Assembly (NCBI GenBank): GCA_016787135.1
Contig: JAEUVK010000105.1
Location: 1-58,670 of the forward strand
Direction: 5' to 3'
DNA from: Chitinophagaceae bacterium
GTDB lineage: Bacteria; Bacteroidota; Bacteroidia; Chitinophagales; Chitinophagaceae
DNA length: 58,670 bases
The number at the start of each line of letters is the position of its first letter. The stretch's first letter is position 1. Made by a program: the position numbers and the translations under genes. The notes beneath the pieces are model-generated. The model searched no databases and was not told the origin of the DNA. It was given only the letters and a program-made list of their open reading frames with translations. Below are positions 51,657 to 58,670 of this stretch, piece after piece.

Positions 51657-53318
51657 ATGGGCAATATGCTTGTTAAAAGACAATACAGATTGATAAAAGG
51701 CGCTTGTTTCCTGTGCCTCGTATCTTGCACTTTATTTCTTGTTGCTTGTTACAGCGGCAAAAGATCAGACAAAATGATCTTCCGGTATAATGCCGATACC
51801 GGTATCCCCTCCCTGGATCCGGCGTTTGCCAAGAATCAATCAATGATGTGGCCTGCCCACCAGTTATTCAATACACTGGTAGAAGTAGATGACAGTCTCC
51901 GCATTGTTCCTTCGCTGGCCAAAAGCTGGGAAATATCTGATGACCGGCTGTTATTCACTTTTCACCTGCGGGATGATATTTTCTTTCATGAGGATGATGC
52001 ATTTCCCGCTGGCAAAGGCCGTAAGATGACGGCTGCAGATGTGGTGTATAGCTTCTCCCGTATCATGAATAAACAAACCGCCAGCCCCGGCGGCTGGATA
52101 TTCAATGGCAAAGTGGATACGCTGCAGCCATTCAAAGCTATTAATGATACTACCTTTCAGTTAAGACTTATCCGGCCATATCATCCGATTCTCGGCATAC
52201 TCTCGATGCAGTATTGTTCTATTGTAGCCAAGGAAGCAGTCGATAAATATGGCAGTGATTTCCGCCGTCATCCTGTTGGTACCGGCCCTTTTCAATTCGT
52301 CGTGTGGGAGGAGGGGCAGGCACTTGTACTGAAAAAAAATGCCCGCTACTTTGAAAAAGACAGTGCCGGTAACAGGTTACCGTATCTGGACGGTATCAAG
52401 ATCACATTCTATGATAGCAAGGCTACAGAGTTCTTATTATTCCGGCAAAAGCAGCTTTCTTTCATAAATGATATTGATGCGTCATTCAAGGATGAGGTAT
52501 TGACCAAAAAAGGAGCGCTTCACAAAGCATGGGAGGGCAAGATCACATTACAGGCCACACCTTATCTCAATATTGAATACCTGGGTATCCTGGTCGATTC
52601 AACAAATGTGCTGGTTAGAAATTCGCCATTACGATCAAAAAAAATAAGACAAGCCATCAATTATGGGTTTGATCGCCGGAAAATGATCCTTTACCTCCGG
52701 AACTCTCTTGGCAATGCGGCAGAATCAGGTTTTGTGCCGATGGGATTACCTTCATTTAATGACTCGATCGTAAAGGGTTATCAATATGATCCTGCCCAAA
52801 GCCGTCAACTCCTGGCAGAAGCAGGCTTTCCGGATGGTAAGGGTTTGCCTGTAATAAAACTTCTCACCATTCCCATTTATGCAGAAATGGGAAATTTCAT
52901 AGCCCGCCAGTTAGAAGAGACCGGCATCAAAGTACAGGTAGAGGTTATGCAGAAGGCGTTGCTGATAGATATGACGGCTAATTCTACCGCTCTTTTTTTT
53001 AGGGGTAGCTGGATCGCTGATTATCCTGATGCCGAGAACTACCTTTCTGTTTTTTATTCGAAAAATCCGGCCCCTCCCAATTATACCCGTTACAAAAACC
53101 CGCAATTCGACGCTTTACTGGAGAAGGCCCTGGTGGAAACCAATGATTCGATACGCTATATCCTTTACCGGAAGGCTGATCAATTGATGATGAATGACGC
53201 ACCGGTGGTTCCGCTTTGGTATGATAAAGCAGTAAGATTGGTTCAAACCAATGTGCAGGGGTTTACCCCTAATGCCCTGAATCTTCTCGAACTGCGAAGG
53301 ACAAAAATCGCAGACTAA
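51657..53318 (+). CDS. Peptide/oligopeptide-binding ABC lipoprotein (OppA type)
   Basis: A 553-residue family 5 solute-binding lipoprotein. Lipobox LVAC gives Cys31, after a longer than usual N-terminus with two candidate ATGs (51657, 51666). SLAKSWEISDDRLLFTFHLRDDIFFHEDDAFP is the SBP_bac_5 signature near residue 80, with FRRHPVGTGPFQFVVWEEGQALVLKKNARYF later. It would bind peptides, nickel or similar for an ABC importer; no permease or ATPase gene is in the window. The gene is divergent from the M1 peptidase, a sensible neighbour for peptide uptake. Confidence 0.9.
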   Translation: MGNMLVKRQYRLIKGACFLCLVSCTLFLVACYSGKRSDKMIFRYNADTGIPSLDPAFAKNQSMMWPAHQLFNTLVEVDDSLRIVPSLAKSWEISDDRLLFTFHLRDDIFFHEDDAFPAGKGRKMTAADVVYSFSRIMNKQTASPGGWIFNGKVDTLQPFKAINDTTFQLRLIRPYHPILGILSMQYCSIVAKEAVDKYGSDFRRHPVGTGPFQFVVWEEGQALVLKKNARYFEKDSAGNRLPYLDGIKITFYDSKATEFLLFRQKQLSFINDIDASFKDEVLTKKGALHKAWEGKITLQATPYLNIEYLGILVDSTNVLVRNSPLRSKKIRQAINYGFDRRKMILYLRNSLGNAAESGFVPMGLPSFNDSIVKGYQYDPAQSRQLLAEAGFPDGKGLPVIKLLTIPIYAEMGNFIARQLEETGIKVQVEVMQKALLIDMTANSTALFFRGSWIADYPDAENYLSVFYSKNPAPPNYTRYKNPQFDALLEKALVETNDSIRYILYRKADQLMMNDAPVVPLWYDKAVRLVQTNVQGFTPNALNLLELRRTKIAD

Positions 53319-53650
53319 CACAGGTAAGTTTCTATTGGCGGAAGAATGTTTACTTCATCTTTTACTGAATTATTTGCGTACAAATACGAGCCCTTTTATT
53401 GGTAAATACCGTATTTTATGAAAAAATATTTTTACCCCTAACCTCCTGATCCGTATAGGATTGGCTGGCACGCCATCCCTTGAAACCCGCTACAGGCTTG
53501 CATCATCCAAAAACCCAGTATATTTTCACACTGTCAAGTAAGTTGTTTTACGGCGATAACATCCGAAGAGCTGTAGAAAATGTGCGACGGGAAAAGTGAA
53601 ATAACTACCTGACCCCTTAATCTGAAACCTTTAAGAAACAAACCGTACTT
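53319..53650. other. Intergenic region without a gene
   Basis: In 332 bases no credible open frame, tRNA or known riboswitch fold was recognised. The stretch separates the solute-binding gene from the tandem T9SS genes and probably holds their promoter, but no clear TAnnTTTG element was found. Confidence 0.6.
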
Positions 53651-54925
53651 ATGAAAGCGAATGCTACCCTGTCCGTTCTTAGAATTTGTGCTTTAGTTTA
53701 TGCGATGTCTGCTATCACGACAGTTGCACATTCGCAAGCCCCCATTTATAAGTTTAAGAACCCCACTCTTATTTCTGGAACCGGAGGACAGGCTGGTGCT
53801 GTTTACCGTTTTCCCAATGTTTATACTTCAGGCACTAATTATGATGCCTTGGTGACCATCCAGAACAAAGTAGGAAGCATCAGCCTGCAGAATATTGACC
53901 GTACGGCTGACGGCTATGATGAAGCATTTCAGCCGGAATACAGGGTCGGTGCATCCAGCAATGCTTACTTCGATTTCCTGATCACTTTTGTTTTAGCAGG
54001 AACCAATACGCCTGCCTCACAGGCAATGGTGGATGTAAGCGGCCTGGATATTGACGGTAGTCTTTCAGGAGCTACTTCACTCAAAGAGTTTAACAGGATC
54101 GATATGGGTGGCGGAATATGTACATTTAATTACCTGGGAAGTCAGCTTACCCTTTCACAAATTGGTACAGCATACGATGGCAGTAATTTCACCGGAATCT
54201 TATTCGGCGCCCTGGTAGACACGGCAGCAAAAGAAGTGATGTTCTCTGTATCTAATGTGAACGTAACATCATTTACCTTCCGGGCAGGTGCTAATAACGG
54301 TACAAGCGGTTCAAGCACCCGTTATGCCAGTTTATATTTTAAAACATTCGCTTATCCCAACCTGGCCATTCTTTCTTCCAAAAATCTTGCATCATTCAGC
54401 GGCGTGGCCGATGGTGATAAGGCAAAGCTTACATGGACGTTGACCCCGGATAATACAGCCGACAAAGTAATATTGGAAAAAAGCAGTACCGGCGGCAATT
54501 TTCAGCCTGTTGCCGAGTTCTGGATAAATGCAGATGGGAAAACGCAGAACAATTATAATTATACAGATACCAAAGGAGCTGATGCGGCATATTACCGCCT
54601 GAAAGTGATCGGGAAAGACGGGAAGATGGAGTATAGCAATATACTTGTGTTCCGCAGCCAGGGAGCAACTACAAACCCGATGACCATATATCCTTCACTG
54701 GTACAGTCTTCCACTACGGTAAGCCTGACCTCAGCAGGGAAAGAGAATGCAGTGATCATCATTACTGATATGAGTGGCCGTACCGTGAAGCAGCAGACTA
54801 TCCTGCTTCAGAAAGGAACAAACAGTATCCAGTTATCAGGTTTTGACCAGTTCAGGAAAGGTAACTATATCGTATCAGTGAATACGGCTCAGCAAAAATT
54901 TGCTAAACAGATAATCGTGCAATAA
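53651..54925 (+). CDS. T9SS type A exported protein, unknown family (copy 1)
   Basis: A 424-residue secreted protein. The signal peptide ends near residue 29 (AHSQA). Residues about 30-235 form a beta-rich domain I do not recognise, with FKNPTLISGTG, AGAVYRFPNV, VDVSGLDIDG and RAGANNG as markers shared with copy 2. Residues 236-335 resemble a fibronectin-like module (FSGVADGDKAKLTWTLTPDNTADKVILEKS, AAYYRLKVIGKDGKMEYSNIL), and the last 80 are a T9SS type A sorting domain (ITDMSGRTVKQQTILLQKGTNSIQL, FRKGNYIVSV). The start at 53651 is supported because the seven bases CTTATGA and the MK-N residues recur at the start of copy 2. No function can be given. Confidence 0.85.
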   Translation: MKANATLSVLRICALVYAMSAITTVAHSQAPIYKFKNPTLISGTGGQAGAVYRFPNVYTSGTNYDALVTIQNKVGSISLQNIDRTADGYDEAFQPEYRVGASSNAYFDFLITFVLAGTNTPASQAMVDVSGLDIDGSLSGATSLKEFNRIDMGGGICTFNYLGSQLTLSQIGTAYDGSNFTGILFGALVDTAAKEVMFSVSNVNVTSFTFRAGANNGTSGSSTRYASLYFKTFAYPNLAILSSKNLASFSGVADGDKAKLTWTLTPDNTADKVILEKSSTGGNFQPVAEFWINADGKTQNNYNYTDTKGADAAYYRLKVIGKDGKMEYSNILVFRSQGATTNPMTIYPSLVQSSTTVSLTSAGKENAVIIITDMSGRTVKQQTILLQKGTNSIQLSGFDQFRKGNYIVSVNTAQQKFAKQIIVQ

Positions 54926-54985
54926 AATCTGTATCCTGTTATTAACCGTTCGTACACTTTTTTGTGACCCGTAAAAGACGTGCTT

Positions 54986-56230
54986 ATGAAAACGAATGGT
55001 ACTCAAATACTGATTGTAAGAATACTCTTATTTATTCTGATCAGCTTATACTCTATACTTGTATTCGGCCAGCCTGATTATGATTTCCGCAATCCGGCCC
55101 TGCTCAGCGGAACTGACAAACAAATAGGAGCTGTTTACCGCTTCAAAAATGTTAAACCTGGCATTCATGCTAACGTAACGATCACCGATATGACCAATGG
55201 CCTTACCATTGGAAACATTGATGGCGGATCCGGTTTTGTCGAAGCATTACAACCTGTCATTAATGTTCCTGCAGGAAAGAACGGTTACCTGGAAATGAAG
55301 ATCGATTTTATTGATGGGGCAACCGGGCTCCCTTCCATACAAACTGAGGTACCAATGACACCTATAGATGTAGATGGTCAGATGGCCTCAGGAAGGCCCG
55401 TTAATGAGTATGACATGGTACAGATGATCAGCGGCTATGTTGATTTTGATATGCTTGGCGGCGAGTTATCAATAGGTTTTCCCGTAGGCTGGGTAACAGG
55501 CACCAATACTGCTTCTATTGATTACCCCGGAATAGATACTATGGCAAAACAGGTCATGTTCACCGTGGTGAACGGAAGCATCAGTTCTATCATTGCGAGG
55601 GTAGGGGCCAATAACCAGACCACCAGTTCTCAGCAGCGATTAAGAAGTATTTATTTTATGCGGTTTCAATACCCGAATTCTTACCTGGCTTCTCCGGCGC
55701 TGGTTTCTTTTTCCGGCAATAAAACAGGGGATGCGGTAAAGCTGGACTGGTCACTGGCAGCAGATAATGATGTAAATAAAGTGCTGCTGGAAAGAAAACC
55801 GGGTACAGGTGATTTTCAACTGTTGCAGGAATGGCAATTGAATAAAGAGAACGATTTCAGCTATACAGACAATGAACCCGGCAGTGAAAAAGTGTATTAC
55901 CGGTTAAAACTGATCTACGCCACAGGCAAGATCGAATACAGTAATATTCTCAGTTTCCGGCTGAACGGACCCGTTAAGCAAACGATCGATGTATATCCTA
56001 CTGTCAGTAGCGGAACTTTCACAGCCAATATTTATGCTGACAAGACCCAGTCCTCAATATTGCAATGGACCGATATGTCAGGCAGAATGATACAAAGGCA
56101 GCAGGTCGTTTTGCAGAAAGGGGATAACAGCATTTATCTTTCAGATAATAGCGGGATAAAAAAAGGTAACTATATTATTTCTGTAACAATGGATAACAAG
56201 ATTTTATCAGACAGGGTGATCATTCAGTGA
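54986..56230 (+). CDS. T9SS type A exported protein, unknown family (copy 2)
   Basis: A 414-residue paralogue of the preceding protein, 60 bases after it. The same order of parts is seen: signal peptide ending near VFGQ, beta-rich domain (FRNPALLSGTDKQ, IGAVYRFKNV, MTPIDVDGQ, RVGANNQ), a fibronectin-like module (FSGNKTGDAVKLDWSLAADNDVNKVLLERK, KVYYRLKLIYATGKIEYSNIL) and a T9SS sorting domain (WTDMSGRMIQRQQVVLQKGDNSIYL, IKKGNYIISV). Identity with copy 1 is clear but moderate, so the duplication is old. I used the ATG at 54986 rather than the GTG two codons upstream because it aligns with copy 1. Ends at a bidirectional terminator. Confidence 0.85.
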   Translation: MKTNGTQILIVRILLFILISLYSILVFGQPDYDFRNPALLSGTDKQIGAVYRFKNVKPGIHANVTITDMTNGLTIGNIDGGSGFVEALQPVINVPAGKNGYLEMKIDFIDGATGLPSIQTEVPMTPIDVDGQMASGRPVNEYDMVQMISGYVDFDMLGGELSIGFPVGWVTGTNTASIDYPGIDTMAKQVMFTVVNGSISSIIARVGANNQTTSSQQRLRSIYFMRFQYPNSYLASPALVSFSGNKTGDAVKLDWSLAADNDVNKVLLERKPGTGDFQLLQEWQLNKENDFSYTDNEPGSEKVYYRLKLIYATGKIEYSNILSFRLNGPVKQTIDVYPTVSSGTFTANIYADKTQSSILQWTDMSGRMIQRQQVVLQKGDNSIYLSDNSGIKKGNYIISVTMDNKILSDRVIIQ

Positions 56231-56287
56231 GGAGTATCCGGAAACAGGATGGAATTATTACAATTGGACGGTTGGTGATAATAAACT

Positions 56288-56313
56288 AAAAGGGTGGTTC
56301 ATTCCACCCTTTT
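56288..56313. terminator. Terminator after the tandem T9SS genes
   Basis: AAAAGGGTGG (56288-56297) pairs with CCACCCTTTT (56304-56313) around TTCATT. It can serve the plus-strand pair and the convergent barrel gene. Confidence 0.8.
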
Positions 56314-56344
56314 ACATTTCGTGAGTTAATAACGGATGGCCAGG

Positions 56345-57037
56345 TTAGCGTCGCCCGAAGATACCAAACCGTACACCGGCCTCACCCAGTATCATATTGG
56401 TTTTTGATTCCCTTTGCGTAAAGAATACATCCCCGTTATTATCTATATACGGATCGGTCAGGTATTTGGTATTTGTTCCGGCCAGGTAAGAGGTTTTAAA
56501 AGATAAAGCGATCTCTTTTCGTTTACCTACGGGTATTTCAAAACCAATCCCAGGTCCGAAAACAAAGGCCCAGTAACCCTTTGTAAGGTCTCCGCCTCCA
56601 TACTGTGAGCCGAAAAAGGTGAGCCTTTCAACATCTACCGATGAAAAGAACAGGTTGGTGCCGATGGTTCCGTCAACAAATACCAGTACGGCCTTATCCT
56701 GCGGAGTGATATCTGCCCTTGCTTTGAAAGCAAGTGAAAAAACATTGTTGGTAGCGCTTATCCGGTACCGGTCATAAAAGCCCATATAATAAATATCAAA
56801 CGAGCGGGACTCACTCGCTGTTACCAGGTAGCCGATCTCTCCGCCGATACTGACCGGTCCGTCCTTAGCAAGCCTTGTCAGAATGTTCCACCGGATGCCC
56901 CCGCCGGTCTGTGGATAGGTTGATTTGTATTGTCCCTGGGGAAAACTCAGTTGCAGGCTGACGGTTGATATTGTTTTTTGTGCCGAAACTATGTTGACCG
57001 TACAAACGACTGACAAAGCCATTAATATTTTTCTCAT
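56345..57037 (-). CDS. Outer-membrane beta-barrel protein, unknown
   Basis: A 230-residue protein with a signal peptide ending VSAQ (about residue 19). The mature part is a series of amphipathic strands (FSLAFKARADITPQDKAVLVFVDGTIGTNLFF, AFVFGPGIGFEIPVGKRKEIALSFKTSYL) ending in GEAGVRFGIFGRR, with aromatic and glycine patterns of an eight-to-ten-strand outer-membrane barrel. It is not assigned to a named family. The start could be the first ATG (57043) or the second (57037); the second is closer to the basic n-region. A TACCTTTG element on the minus strand (57057-57064) is its promoter. Confidence 0.78.
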   Translation of the reverse strand: MRKILMALSVVCTVNIVSAQKTISTVSLQLSFPQGQYKSTYPQTGGGIRWNILTRLAKDGPVSIGGEIGYLVTASESRSFDIYYMGFYDRYRISATNNVFSLAFKARADITPQDKAVLVFVDGTIGTNLFFSSVDVERLTFFGSQYGGGDLTKGYWAFVFGPGIGFEIPVGKRKEIALSFKTSYLAGTNTKYLTDPYIDNNGDVFFTQRESKTNMILGEAGVRFGIFGRR

Positions 57038-57056
57038 GGCCATATTTTTAATGAAA

Positions 57057-57064
57057 CAAAGGTA
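57057..57064 (-). promoter_or_regulatory. -7 promoter element for the barrel protein gene
   Basis: TACCTTTG on the minus strand matches TAnnTTTG, about 20 bases before the ATG, just past the msrA terminator. Confidence 0.5.
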
Positions 57065-57070
57065 GATAAT

Positions 57071-57095
57071 AAAAAAGGCAGCAAATATTGCCGCC
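57071..57095 (-). terminator. Terminator after msrA
   Basis: On the minus strand GGCGGCAA pairs with TTGCTGCC (one G-U) around a 3-base loop, followed by TTTTTTTATT. Confidence 0.8.
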
Positions 57096-57103
57096 CTTCT
57101 TTA

Positions 57104-57787
57104 TCATTGGTTTTCTTTCTTTAGTTTATCCTTGAACACTTTCCTGAACTTATCTACTTTGGGCCGGATGACGATCTTGCAATACGGGTTTTGATTTTCA
57201 TTCTCTTCAAAATATTGCTGGTGATAGTTCTCTGCAGGATAGAATTTTTTAAAAGGTGTGATCTCTGTGACGATGGGATTGTCAAATGCACCACTCTTAT
57301 CTAATTCAGCTTTGTACTTTTCTGCTTTCTGTCTTTGCTCTTCATTATGGTAAAAGATGCCGCTGCGGTACTGGGTGCCTACATCATTGCCCTGCCGGTT
57401 CAGCGTGGTAGGGTCGTGTGTTTCCCAGAACACTTCCAGTAATTCATCAAAGCTGATCTTTTGCGGATCATATACGATCTGCAGGCACTCTGCATGACCG
57501 GTATTGCCGGTGCATACTTCTTTATACGTAGGGTTCTCAACGCTACCGCCGGTATAGCCCGATATGGCACTGATCACTCCGTCGAGTTGTTCAAAAATGG
57601 CTTCTGTACACCAGAAGCATCCGTTGGCCAGGGTGGCTGTGTCTGTTTTTCCCGCAGGAATGTTGCTCATAGTTGTTTTATTATTATCGGTGAAGTTAAC
57701 TTTTTTGACGGGGGGGTCATACGTGGGCTCCCCGCAGGAAGTAAAGGCGGTAATAGCCGTTATAACAATGCCCAGGATTTCATTCAT
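57104..57787 (-). CDS. msrA: Peptide-methionine (S)-S-oxide reductase lipoprotein
   Basis: Reduces the S-epimer of methionine sulfoxide in proteins, with reducing power from thioredoxin-like partners. The 227-residue protein starts at the ATG 57785-57787 and has a lipobox FTSC (Cys18), so it works at the periplasmic membrane. The catalytic motif GCFWC holds Cys57; GGVENPTYKEVC-like context (GYTGGSVENPTYKEVCTGNTGHAE), QVYDP-type strand and FWETHDPTTLNRQGNDVGTQYRS are all typical of MsrA. A TACxxx promoter is not obvious. An in-frame extension nine codons upstream would not keep the signal peptide at the N-terminus. Confidence 0.94.
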   Translation of the reverse strand: MNEILGIVITAITAFTSCGEPTYDPPVKKVNFTDNNKTTMSNIPAGKTDTATLANGCFWCTEAIFEQLDGVISAISGYTGGSVENPTYKEVCTGNTGHAECLQIVYDPQKISFDELLEVFWETHDPTTLNRQGNDVGTQYRSGIFYHNEEQRQKAEKYKAELDKSGAFDNPIVTEITPFKKFYPAENYHQQYFEENENQNPYCKIVIRPKVDKFRKVFKDKLKKENQ

Positions 57788-57952
57788 GTGTTTGTATTTT
57801 AGATAGCTTGTCATAAATTTCGTGCAATTTACCGTATCGGCTCCTTGTCTTTTTGTAAGTTGCCTGACAACCGGTCTGCTCTTGTATATTTATTAACAGG
57901 AATATCTACGGGTATAACAACAGGCTGGTTTGAATGTTTAATTCGTTAACAC

Positions 57953-58432
57953 ATGTTTAGGTTTTTAAAGAAACCGGAATGGCTGCTCTCCAGCATACCT
58001 TTTTTATTCTTTTTACTAACCAGGGCCGGGTTCCCGGATCGTACTATTGATATACACGTTCATGATACGATGTATGTAATTGCACTATGGCATATATTTC
58101 TTCTGCTTTTGATCCCCATGCTTTGTTATACACTTATGCATTTCTATTTGAGAACACGACCGTGGAGAAACGCAAAACTGTGTAACTGGCATGCAGGGAT
58201 TTCTGTATTTTGTTTGCTGGTAATCTGTATCCTTTTAATGTGGCCGCTGTCTGATGCTGTGAGCGATATGCTAACAATAGAACAATGGAAAGATCAAAGA
58301 AGAGCTCAGGAATTGACAGGGATTGTCCTGCTGTGTGTCCTGTCCGTTTTTGCAGTGATGCAGCTATTTTTTCTCTTCTATTTTATCGCAGGCCTTTTAA
58401 GGAACGGATTTACTTCGAAAGCGAGACGATAG
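57953..58432 (+). CDS. Small membrane protein with Cox1-like helix
   Basis: A 159-residue protein with four hydrophobic segments (about 9-24, 41-63, 81-99, 121-148). At 37-47 it reads HDTMYVIALWH, very like the HDTYYVVAHFH segment of cytochrome c oxidase subunit I that carries two haem-ligand histidines; here the first His is Leu and the second is kept. The remaining length has no other Cox1 motif. It may be a remnant or a specialised small protein; I cannot name a function. A charged loop NMLTIEQWKDQRRAQE-like stretch separates the last helices. The start at 57953 is directly after GTTAACAC. Confidence 0.6.
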   Translation: MFRFLKKPEWLLSSIPFLFFLLTRAGFPDRTIDIHVHDTMYVIALWHIFLLLLIPMLCYTLMHFYLRTRPWRNAKLCNWHAGISVFCLLVICILLMWPLSDAVSDMLTIEQWKDQRRAQELTGIVLLCVLSVFAVMQLFFLFYFIAGLLRNGFTSKARR

Positions 58433-58482
58433 GATTTTGGACTTACCTTTGTGAGCTTTAAAATTCAGAGGAAGAAAAGGCA

Positions 58483-58670
58483 ATGAGACTTTACCCGGAT
58501 TCGGCATACCTGCAATTGGAATTTGATAAGGTGAGGAACCTGCTGACAGAACATTGCCAGTCGGAATATGCCCGTGAAAAGGCACAGCAACTGCGCATCC
58601 ATACCCGAAAGGATTTTATTGATGTGGAGTTAAAGCAAAGTCATGAATATAGCCAGTTAATAAAGAATGG
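58483..58670 (+). CDS. MutS/MutS2-type protein, N-terminal fragment
   Basis: Only the first 62 codons are in the window. The translation MRLYPDSAYLQLEFDKVRN and REKAQQLRIHTRKDF matches the N-terminal helices seen in MutS2-type/MutS-like ATPases of Bacteroidota (a Leu-Glu-Phe-Asp-Lys unit followed by a charged helix). The ATPase region would lie downstream, outside the window. It starts 50 bases after the preceding gene. Confidence 0.65.
   Translation, partial: MRLYPDSAYLQLEFDKVRNLLTEHCQSEYAREKAQQLRIHTRKDFIDVELKQSHEYSQLIKN

Noticed and set aside
53319..53650. Possible small gene or RNA in the gap before the tandem T9SS genes
   Set aside because: No frame with a plausible start, composition or neighbour context was found, and no tRNA-like fold or strong hairpin was seen.

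Overview
The window looks like a chromosomal segment from a member of the Bacteroidota, most probably the Chitinophagaceae or a close relative. The evidence is the type IX secretion (T9SS) sorting domains on several secreted proteins, the CHU_C-type gliding-motility C-terminus, the Bacteroidota -7 promoter element (TAnnTTTG) upstream of many genes, the near absence of strong Shine-Dalgarno sequences, menaquinone synthesis by the futalosine route (mqnA, mqnE), and the HU-CCDC81/SPOR-like protein. No phage, integrase, complete insertion sequence, CRISPR array or rRNA operon is visible. Both ends cut genes: purB on the left (missing its C-terminus) and a MutS/MutS2-type gene on the right (N-terminus only).

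Layout. 1-2060: purB and mqnA diverge from overlapping promoters. 2.1-17 kb: a surface-glycan region. It holds gmd and fcl (GDP-L-fucose synthesis), an alpha-1,2-fucosyltransferase, three GT2 glycosyltransferases, one GT4, two SAM methyltransferases plus a DUF268 protein, and a large YfhO-type membrane protein. Two secreted proteins, one tail-fibre-like and one with a type B T9SS sorting domain, are embedded in it. A 145-bp foldback (MITE-like) sequence sits between two of these genes. 17-21.3 kb: housekeeping genes (queuosine-precursor transporter, Nudix hydrolase, CorA, dapF, nucleoside phosphorylase). 21.4 kb: tRNA-Cys(GCA) with a terminator. 21.6-28 kb: a small unknown secreted ORF, then a three-gene RND efflux system. 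28-36 kb: metabolic and envelope genes (FAD/Fe-S glycolate/D-lactate-type dehydrogenase, DUF985 cupin, HU-CCDC81 protein, FKBP lipoprotein, L-serine dehydratase, mqnE). 36-40.3 kb: a 1347-residue T9SS-exported M43 metalloprotease. 40.5-46 kb: nucleoside permease, thioredoxin, dnaE. 46-53.3 kb: beta-propeller lipoprotein, NlpC/P60 lipoprotein, polysaccharide flippase, secreted M1 aminopeptidase, oligopeptide-binding lipoprotein. 53.6-56.2 kb: a tandem pair of paralogous T9SS-exported proteins of unknown function. 56.3 kb to the end: outer-membrane barrel protein, MsrA lipoprotein, a small membrane protein with a Cox1-like helix, and the MutS-like start.

How the parts fit. The gmd-fcl-fucosyltransferase set with the other transferases and methyltransferases is consistent with synthesis of a fucosylated, probably methylated surface glycan. 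This could be a capsule or O-antigen, or the O-glycan that Bacteroidota attach to exported proteins. The flippase at 48.3-49.8 kb could export such a glycan but is not linked to the cluster. Much of the remainder concerns the envelope and secretion. No previously undescribed multigene system could be demonstrated. The best candidates for novelty are the tandem T9SS family, the Cox1-like mini-protein, the foldback element, and the small ORF and headless reading frame between tRNA-Cys and the RND operon.
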